5,817 bases of DNA from the NCBI GenBank assembly GCA_021780625.1, contig JAJXYI010000595.1:1-5817 (forward strand). Direction: 5' to 3'. Position numbers and translations under genes: made by a program. The first letter of the stretch is position 1, and the number at the start of each line of letters is the position of its first letter. The DNA comes from a bacterium. Its GTDB lineage: Bacteria; Verrucomicrobiota; Verrucomicrobiae; Opitutales; Opitutaceae. Below are positions 1-5,817 of the stretch, one piece after another. The notes below the pieces were generated by a model. That model ran no database searches, was not told the origin of the DNA, and worked only from the letters and a program-made list of their open reading frames with translations.

Positions 1-1542
1 CTGATCCGCGACGAGTGTATCGCCTTTGCCAATGCGCGTGCGGTCGAGCTGGTCGGCGTCGCCGCCGACCGGGTGCTCGGCCAGCCGTTCATCCAGTTCG
101 TGCATCCCGACCACCGGGCGGCGGTGCGCGAGAATTATGCGCGGCGCATGGGTGGCGACGAGGCGCCGTATCGCTACGTGACGGCCCTCGTGAATTCGGA
201 GGGGAATCCCGTGCCGATCGAGGCGAGCGGGACGGCGATGATGATCGGCGGCGTCAGGACGAATCTGGTGCTCATTCGCGACATCTCGGCCCGGTTGCAG
301 GCGGAGTCGCACCAGCGCGAAGCAGCCCGGCGGCTGGAAGCGGTGAACCGCCGACTCGAGAAATCCACGGCCCAGGCTCGCGAACTCGCGAGCCGGGCGG
401 AAGAGTCCGACCGCAGCAAGGCGGAGTTCCTGGCGAATGTGAGCTGCGAGCTGCGCACCCCGCTTTCGTCGGTGCTCGGCATGACCGAGCTTCTTTTGTC
501 CGAGGCCTTCGGTCCGGTCAACTGGTCGCAGCGCGAGGCGCTTCAGTCTGTCGACGAAAGCGGTCGGCATCTTCTTGACCTGATTGGCGACATCCTGGAC
601 ATGGCGCGCCTGGAGTCGGGGCATCTGGAGCCCAAGCCGGCCGACGTCGATCTCCACGATTTGTGTGCGGTTTGCATGCGATTCATCGCGCTGCCGGCCT
701 CGCGGAAGGGGGTGAATACCCTGGTGGAATGGCGGGGCGCGCCGGCGCGGGTCTCGGTGGATTCGCGCATGCTTCGGCACATCCTGGTGAATCTGCTCGG
801 AAACGCGGTGAAGTTCACCCCCTCCGGCGGAAGCGTCGCCTTGGTTGTGTCCCAGCAGGCCGGGGACAACGCAATCGACTTCGCCGTGTCGGACACCGGG
901 ATCGGCATCAGCCGCGAGCGCCTGGAGGCGATCTTCGAGCCGTTCGAGTCGGGCGGGCGCGGGGCGGGTCGCGGTGTGGGGCTCGGGCTCACTATGGCCC
1001 GGCGTCTCGCGACGGTGTTGGGCGGAACGCTCATGGCCCGGAGCACGCCGGGGCTGGGAAGCTCGTTTACACTTCGGATTCCGTGTCCCCCGGTGCCTGC
1101 GGAGCCGGCGCCCGCCGTTCCGGCGAACGAATCCCTACTGGGAATGCGCATCCTCGTCGCCGAGGACGAGCCGGTCAGTGCCCGGATGCTCGAACTGCAG
1201 CTGCGGCATGCGGGGGCGGCGGTGACCCTCGCGTCGAACGGACGCGAGGCCGTATCGCGGGCCCGAGCCCGACGCCCGGATGTCGTGCTCATGGACGTAC
1301 ACATGCCGGTGATGGGCGGGATCGAGGCGACCGCCGCGCTGAAGGGGGATCCCTTGACGGCGGGCGTGCCCGTGATTTGTCTGACGGTCCTCGCCATGGA
1401 CGAGGATCGGGACCGCTGCCTTGCCGCCGGCGCGGACGATTTCCTAATCAAACCAGTCGAGATGCGGGCCCTGATCGCAAAACTTCGCCGCCTGCCCGCC
1501 GGATCGAAAAAACCGGAGGACCTGGTCGGCCGCCGTGAATGA
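1..1542 (+). CDS. Hybrid sensor histidine kinase (PAS-HisKA-HATPase-REC), 5'-partial, H-box His replaced by Cys
   Basis: This is the C-terminal part of a two-component hybrid kinase. It is open from the first base, so the start lies upstream; the ATG at 73 is inside the PAS domain and is not the start. Counting residues from base 1: the end of a PAS domain (about 1-98, ending in the usual R-D-I-S at 93-96), a charged coiled-coil linker (about 97-140), HisKA (about 140-208), HATPase (about 254-362), a Pro/Ala-rich linker, and a receiver domain (about 382-495). The ATP-binding boxes look intact: N-box N264 and N268, G1 box D298-T-G-I-G302, F-box F312-E-P-F315, and G2 box G325-V-G-L-G-L. The receiver has the acidic E388/D389, phosphoacceptor D432 in an L-M-D-V-H-M-P motif, T462 and K484, so it should be able to accept phosphate. 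The H-box reads V-S-C-E-L-R-T-P: the expected His is Cys149, while E150 and T153 (the ExxT phosphatase motif) remain. Autophosphorylation on His is therefore not expected at the usual site. It may be a pseudokinase, a phosphatase or a receiver-dependent partner of the next gene. The family assignment is secure; the function and signal are unknown. Confidence 0.95.
   Translation: MIRDECIAFANARAVELVGVAADRVLGQPFIQFVHPDHRAAVRENYARRMGGDEAPYRYVTALVNSEGNPVPIEASGTAMMIGGVRTNLVLIRDISARLQAESHQREAARRLEAVNRRLEKSTAQARELASRAEESDRSKAEFLANVSCELRTPLSSVLGMTELLLSEAFGPVNWSQREALQSVDESGRHLLDLIGDILDMARLESGHLEPKPADVDLHDLCAVCMRFIALPASRKGVNTLVEWRGAPARVSVDSRMLRHILVNLLGNAVKFTPSGGSVALVVSQQAGDNAIDFAVSDTGIGISRERLEAIFEPFESGGRGAGRGVGLGLTMARRLATVLGGTLMARSTPGLGSSFTLRIPCPPVPAEPAPAVPANESLLGMRILVAEDEPVSARMLELQLRHAGAAVTLASNGREAVSRARARRPDVVLMDVHMPVMGGIEATAALKGDPLTAGVPVICLTVLAMDEDRDRCLAAGADDFLIKPVEMRALIAKLRRLPAGSKKPEDLVGRRE
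1515..1542 (+). promoter_or_regulatory. Four-base ATGA stop/start overlap with distant Shine-Dalgarno-like GGAGGA
   Basis: The stop codon TGA (1540-1542) of the first kinase overlaps the start codon ATG (1539-1541) of the second, a classic arrangement for translational coupling. The only good purine-rich ribosome-binding sequence nearby is GGAGGA at 1515-1520, which leaves 18 bases before the ATG, longer than the usual 5-10. The second gene is therefore probably translated mostly by ribosomes that terminate on the first gene and restart, which would tie the amounts of the two proteins together. The overlap is seen directly; the coupling is inferred. Confidence 0.6.
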
Positions 1543-4500
1543 AGCCGTCCTCCGAGCAGCCCTTGAACACCTCCGCCGACGCCCCGGCCGCGCGCGGTTT
1601 CTCGCTTCCCGTGCCTGGGGGCTCGTTCGCGACCGGCTGGCTGGCGTTCGTATTTGCCTATGGCGTGGCGTTGATCGTGAGCGAATCCCTGCGTCCGCCC
1701 ACGGCCCTGTGCTCCCCTGTGTGGTTGCCTGCGGGATTGCTCGTCGCGGTGCTGGTGTCGGCCTCCGAGCGACGGCGTCCCCTGATCCTGGGGACTGCGG
1801 CCGTGCTCGGGTTCCTGTACGCGCTCGGGAAGCGGGACGGCGTCACTCCGGCCCTGCTTGAGACCTTCGGTGGCATCCTCGAGGCCGTCGCCGCGGTGGT
1901 GCTCGCGGGGCTCTGGCAGGGAAGGCGTGGCTCCGGTTCGCGCGGCGGGGCGATCGGGCTTCTGGCCATATCCGCCCTTCCGGGACCCGCCCTCGGGGCG
2001 GCGCTCATCGCGTCCGCGCACCTGCTCTCGCCTGGATCCGGCGGTTATCTTTCCACCTGGCTTGCGCTCTGGTGTCGGGACGTGCTCTCGATCCTCCTGA
2101 TCGTCCCGCTCGCGATGGGAGCGGTTTCCGAGCGCCGGTCCTGGATGGATCTCACGTTTCGCGTGCGGCGCTTGGAGGCGGCCTTGCTGGCGGTCCTGGC
2201 TGCGGCGTCTGCCTGGATCGTCTTTTCGCTGATTCGCGTGGCCGGTACGGAGGTGAAGTTCCTGGCCGTCCCGATTTTCGTCTGGGCCGCGATGCGCTTC
2301 CAGGCCCGTGGCGTGGCTCTCGCCGGCGCGCTGGTGTCGCTGACCGTCTTCGGACTCGCCACCTGGGACCCCGGTGCCGCGGGGGCGTTTGCGCCCGGGC
2401 TGATCGAACTCCTCCAGGTGTTTTTTGTCGTCGCGGTCGCGACCGCGCTGATGATCGCCATTGCCTGGACGGAGTACCAGAGCTCGGCCGGCCGCCTGAT
2501 GCGCCTGCGGGATGCGATGGCGGAGATCGTGGTGACCCTCGAGGTCATGCGCGATGCCTCCGGGGCGGTGGAAGATTTCCTGGTCGTCGACGCCAACCCG
2601 GCGTTCCGCACCGCCTCCGGGAGGCAGGAGCCCGCCGCGTCTGCCGTGCGCCTGTCGGCGTTCATCGAGAATCCTGGTCTTGCCTATGGGCGTGAGGCGG
2701 AGGCGCTGCTCCGGGACCGTCGGCCGAGGCGGCTCGAGGTGCGTTCATCGCGCTCCGGACGTTGGTATCAGGTCTCTGCGTACGTGCCCGAGGACCGCGA
2801 CCGGATCGTCGCCGTGGCCACGGACATCACCCCGGTCAAGGAGCGCGAAGCTGAGGTGCTCCGGCTCTCGCGCCGGTATGAGATCGTGAGCGACGTCAAC
2901 CAGGCCATCGTCCGCTCGGCGTCGCGCGAGGACATGCTCCGCCAGGTCTGCGCCGCGTTGGTCAGGGAGGGTCGGTTCGAGGTCGCGTGGTCCGGGCGGT
3001 TCCGCGGGACGGAGGACAGGCTCGTGCGGGTGGCGTCCGCGGGGGACGAATCCCTGCTGGCGGACCTGCGCGCGCTCGGGCCGGAGGCCGAGGGAATGCT
3101 CGCACGGCGTGCCTTTGAAGTCGGAGGCGTGGTCGCCTGCAGCCGTACCGGCGATGATCCGACCGTGCGCCTCTGGGGCCCGGTGGCGGCCCGTCACGGG
3201 ATTGTCGCGGTGGCCGCCTTCCCGCTTCGCGAGGATGGCCGTGTGATCGGCGCCGTGGCCGTGGGGACGGGGGACGGGCAGGATTTTTGCAGAGAGGAAA
3301 TCGGCCTGTTGGAACAGGTGTCGCAGGATGTGGGATACGCCCTCGACAAGATCCGCAGCGACGAGCTCGGCGCCCAGACCGTCGCCAACCTGCTGGAGAG
3401 CGACCGCCGCTTTCGCGGGCTGTTTGAGCAGGCGCCCATCGCCTACCAGGCGCTCGACATTCGGGGCGTGATCGTCGACGTGAATCCCGCCTGGCTTGCG
3501 CTGTTCCGGGCGACGCGCCCGGAGTCGATCGGGCGCCCCTTCATGGATTTCATGCCGGATGAACATCGTCCGGACTTCATCCGCGGGTTTTCGGCGCTGG
3601 TGTCGGGCGGTGGCGAGCGGGCTTTCGAGATGGCGCTGGCGAGAGAGGACGGCGATCCGTTCTCTGCGCATGTGACGGTCCGGGCCCAGGGGGACCGGGC
3701 GGGCGGTTTCCAGGTGGCCCACTGCGTCATCCACGACATTTCGGAACGCCTTCGCTACGAGCGCTCGCTGCGCGAGGGGGAGGAGCGGATCAAGACGGCC
3801 TTCGAGATCGCAAACGACGGGATCTGGGAGGCGGACCTGAGGACCGGCAAGCTGACGCTGTCGTCCCGGTTCTACACGATGCTCGGCTACGAACCCGGCG
3901 CCTTCGACGAGACGCCCCGTGAATGGATTGACCGGATACACCCGGACGATGTGGCGCGGATCGTGGGCCGCTACCCTGATTTCCTGGCTTCGGCGGAGGA
4001 CTCGTTCGAGATCGAGTATCGCCTGCGGGACCGGGGAGGCGCATGGCGGTGGATCATGGCGCGTGGGCGGGTCGTGGAAAAGGGGCCCGCAGGGGAGAAG
4101 GCCCGCATACTCGGCACCAACAGCGACATCACCGCGCGCAAGCAGTCGGAGCTGGCCCTCCGGCAGAGCGAGCGCCGCCTTGCGCTCGTGATCGAGGGGT
4201 CCGCGCTGGCTGCCTGGGATTGGGATCTTCACAGCAATGAGATTCTCTTCAACGCGTACTGGGCCCGCCTGACGGGAAACGGCGATGCGGAACGCATCCT
4301 TTCCGCCCAGGAATGGCGTACGCTCATCCATACGCAGGATCTCCCTGCGGTGCGATTGGCGTTCGAGGACCACTTGGCGGGCGTGCAGCCCCACTTCGAG
4401 TGTGAATACCGGGTCCGGAAGGGGGACGGGAACTGGGTATGGGTGTACGACCGCGGGCAGGTAATCGCCAGGGATGGCTCGGGCGGGCCGCTGCGCGCCG

Positions 4501-5817
4501 CGGGAACGCTTCGCGACATCACGGACAGGCGGCTGGCCGAGAAGCAGGTGCGCGAGCAGGCGGCACTGCTCGACCAGACTCAGGACATCGTGATCGCAAC
4601 CGACACCGCCGGCCGGGTGCGTTTTGCCAATCGCAGCGCGGAGGTCTTCTTCGGTCCGTCGGAGGAGGGCCTTCACGATCGACGGCTGGCGGATCTGTTT
4701 GAGGGCTCCGAACCCGCGTTCGACGGCGCCGCGATCGAGCGGGTCGTCGCGGACCGTGAGTGGGCGACCGAGGTTCGCCTGGAGAAGGGCTTCCTGAAGG
4801 GGCGCATCCTCGACGCGCGCTGGTCCGTCGTGCATTCGGACGCGGAGTCTCCGGAGCGGCTGCTTCTGGTGTGCACCGACATCACCGACCGCCGGCTGCT
4901 AGAGGCTCGCTTCCTGCGCGCCCAGCGCATGGAGAGCATCGGCTCCCTTGCATCGGGCGTCGCGCACGACCTCAACAACATCTTCCTGCCGATCTCGCTT
5001 GCGGCGCACATCCTCAAGAAATCGCCCCCCGAGGACCAGCGCGCCTCGCTCCATGCGATGCTCGACCAGAGCGCGCAGCGGGGGGCCGATCTCGTCCAGC
5101 AGCTGCTAACGTTCGGCCGCGGCCTCGACGGGCGGCGCGTCGAGCTCCAGCCGCGCATGCTCTTCCACGAGGTGCGCCGGATCATCCGCGAGACGTTTCC
5201 GAAGAACATCGTGTTGGAGACCCGGATACCGGAGGACCTCTGGACCGTCTCGGCCGATCCGACCCAGATTCACCAGGTCCTGCTCAACCTCTGCCTCAAC
5301 GCCCGCGACGCCATGGCGGCGGGCGGCACGCTCTCCCTTGCCGCGGAGAACGTCGTGTTCGACGAGCATTACGCCGCGATGAACCCCGAGGCGGAGGCCG
5401 GCCCCTACGTCATCCTCGAGGTTGTCGACACGGGTGTCGGCATTCCCGCCGACAACCTGGAGAAGATCTTCGATCCTTTCTTCACCACGAAGGAGCCCGG
5501 CGTGGGCACCGGGCTGGGGCTTTCCACGGTCCACGGCATCGTCAAGGGCCACGGCGGTTTCGTCCAGGTCCGCAGCCAGGTGGGCGAGGGCACGCTTTTC
5601 AAGGTGTACCTCCCGGCCATCCCCGCGGTCGTGGAAGTCAGCGAGATCCCGCCGGGCGAGGAGATTCCGACCGGGTCCGGCGAGACGATCCTGGTCGTGG
5701 ACGACGAGGAGGCCGTTCGCGAGACCCTTCGCGACATGCTCGAGAACCACGGCTATCGCGTCATCCTGGCCCCCGACGGCCGCCAGGGTCTCGTCTGCTA
5801 CCAGCAGCAGCGGCAGC
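1539..5817 (+). CDS. MASE1-PAS-GAF-PAS(x4) hybrid sensor histidine kinase, 3'-partial
   Basis: This frame stays open from the ATG at 1539 to the window end (1426 codons, no stop). The start is well constrained: an in-frame TGA (1536-1538) sits directly upstream. Domains by residue: MASE1 membrane sensor (about 30-310), with roughly ten hydrophobic segments and the family's W-L-P-A-G (from W62), W-C-R-D (W178) and W-A-A-M-R-F (W249) landmarks; a divergent PAS (about 326-435, ending T-D-I-T); GAF (about 446-605); PAS (about 618-740); two PAS_3-like domains (about 748-868 and 878-998); a fifth PAS (about 1008-1120); HisKA with phosphoacceptor H1143 in V-A-H-D-L-N-N; HATPase (about 1235-1360) with N-box N1250/N1254, G1 D1297-T-G-V-G, F-box D1312-P-F-F and G2 G1323-T-G-L-G-L; then a receiver from about 1382 with acidic D1388/D1389. 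The window ends before its phosphoacceptor Asp. The protein should sit in the inner membrane, sense through MASE1 and the cytosolic PAS/GAF modules, autophosphorylate on H1143 and pass phosphate to its receiver. D1144 and N1147 fit a DxxN phosphatase motif. The ligand is unknown. Other output domains may follow downstream. Confidence 0.95.
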   Translation, partial: MKPSSEQPLNTSADAPAARGFSLPVPGGSFATGWLAFVFAYGVALIVSESLRPPTALCSPVWLPAGLLVAVLVSASERRRPLILGTAAVLGFLYALGKRDGVTPALLETFGGILEAVAAVVLAGLWQGRRGSGSRGGAIGLLAISALPGPALGAALIASAHLLSPGSGGYLSTWLALWCRDVLSILLIVPLAMGAVSERRSWMDLTFRVRRLEAALLAVLAAASAWIVFSLIRVAGTEVKFLAVPIFVWAAMRFQARGVALAGALVSLTVFGLATWDPGAAGAFAPGLIELLQVFFVVAVATALMIAIAWTEYQSSAGRLMRLRDAMAEIVVTLEVMRDASGAVEDFLVVDANPAFRTASGRQEPAASAVRLSAFIENPGLAYGREAEALLRDRRPRRLEVRSSRSGRWYQVSAYVPEDRDRIVAVATDITPVKEREAEVLRLSRRYEIVSDVNQAIVRSASREDMLRQVCAALVREGRFEVAWSGRFRGTEDRLVRVASAGDESLLADLRALGPEAEGMLARRAFEVGGVVACSRTGDDPTVRLWGPVAARHGIVAVAAFPLREDGRVIGAVAVGTGDGQDFCREEIGLLEQVSQDVGYALDKIRSDELGAQTVANLLESDRRFRGLFEQAPIAYQALDIRGVIVDVNPAWLALFRATRPESIGRPFMDFMPDEHRPDFIRGFSALVSGGGERAFEMALAREDGDPFSAHVTVRAQGDRAGGFQVAHCVIHDISERLRYERSLREGEERIKTAFEIANDGIWEADLRTGKLTLSSRFYTMLGYEPGAFDETPREWIDRIHPDDVARIVGRYPDFLASAEDSFEIEYRLRDRGGAWRWIMARGRVVEKGPAGEKARILGTNSDITARKQSELALRQSERRLALVIEGSALAAWDWDLHSNEILFNAYWARLTGNGDAERILSAQEWRTLIHTQDLPAVRLAFEDHLAGVQPHFECEYRVRKGDGNWVWVYDRGQVIARDGSGGPLRAAGTLRDITDRRLAEKQVREQAALLDQTQDIVIATDTAGRVRFANRSAEVFFGPSEEGLHDRRLADLFEGSEPAFDGAAIERVVADREWATEVRLEKGFLKGRILDARWSVVHSDAESPERLLLVCTDITDRRLLEARFLRAQRMESIGSLASGVAHDLNNIFLPISLAAHILKKSPPEDQRASLHAMLDQSAQRGADLVQQLLTFGRGLDGRRVELQPRMLFHEVRRIIRETFPKNIVLETRIPEDLWTVSADPTQIHQVLLNLCLNARDAMAAGGTLSLAAENVVFDEHYAAMNPEAEAGPYVILEVVDTGVGIPADNLEKIFDPFFTTKEPGVGTGLGLSTVHGIVKGHGGFVQVRSQVGEGTLFKVYLPAIPAVVEVSEIPPGEEIPTGSGETILVVDDEEAVRETLRDMLENHGYRVILAPDGRQGLVCYQQQRQ

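Noticed and set aside
73..1542. Starting the first kinase at the ATG at 73
   Set aside because: The frame is open to base 1 and encodes PAS-like sequence (F-A-N-A-R-A at about residues 9-14) before this ATG, so this Met is internal and the gene is cut by the window edge.
1535..1861. Small + strand open frame starting at GTG 1535
   Set aside because: It overlaps the MASE1 coding frame, and its translation is Arg-rich with no membrane pattern or domain. The frame starting at ATG 1539 continues for over 1400 codons with clear domains.
543..2021. A 492-residue open frame on the minus strand
   Set aside because: It crosses the junction of two well-supported + strand kinase genes and has a low-complexity Arg/Ser/Pro/Gly composition with no domain. 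It is an antisense shadow.
2745..4835. A 696-residue open frame on the minus strand
   Set aside because: It lies wholly within the second kinase, whose + frame encodes recognisable GAF and PAS domains across this stretch. The antisense translation is rich in Arg, Pro, His and Ala without a recognisable domain, as expected for a shadow frame in high-GC DNA.
5106..5750. A 214-residue open frame on the minus strand
   Set aside because: It is antisense to the HATPase region, whose N, G1, F and G2 boxes are all in the + frame. Its Asp/Leu/Val-rich translation mirrors C-ending codons read in reverse.

Overview
The window is entirely protein-coding on the + strand. It holds two large sensory histidine kinase genes in one operon-like unit, and both run off the window: gene A at its 5' end and gene B at its 3' end. 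The DNA is very GC-rich with strongly GC-biased third positions, which explains the many long open frames on the opposite strand. The organism looks like a high-GC Gram-negative bacterium with a large signalling repertoire. The multi-PAS, MASE1-type hybrid kinase would suit Verrucomicrobia (Opitutus-like), Deltaproteobacteria or a similar group, but this placement is a weak inference from style, not from a marker gene.

Region 1 (1-1542) is the C-terminal 513 residues of a hybrid histidine kinase: end of a PAS domain, coiled-coil linker, HisKA dimerisation domain, HATPase and a complete receiver domain. The ATP-binding boxes and the receiver catalytic residues are intact. The phosphoacceptor histidine of the H-box, however, is a cysteine (codon TGC at 445-447). 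This is the most interesting observation in the window.

Region 2 (1539-5817) is a very large membrane-bound hybrid kinase of at least 1426 residues. It has an N-terminal MASE1 membrane sensor, a divergent PAS, a GAF, four more PAS domains, then HisKA (normal His at residue 1143), HATPase and the start of a receiver domain. The window ends before the receiver's phosphoacceptor aspartate.

The two genes overlap by four bases (ATGA, 1539-1542), so they are probably co-transcribed and translationally coupled. A plausible but unproven reading is that the second protein is the active kinase of the pair. The first, lacking its own phosphoacceptor His but keeping a receiver and the ExxT phosphatase motif, would then be a regulator, phosphatase or phosphate-accepting partner. 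There is no intergenic space, RNA gene, mobile element, CRISPR array or terminator in the window that I can support.
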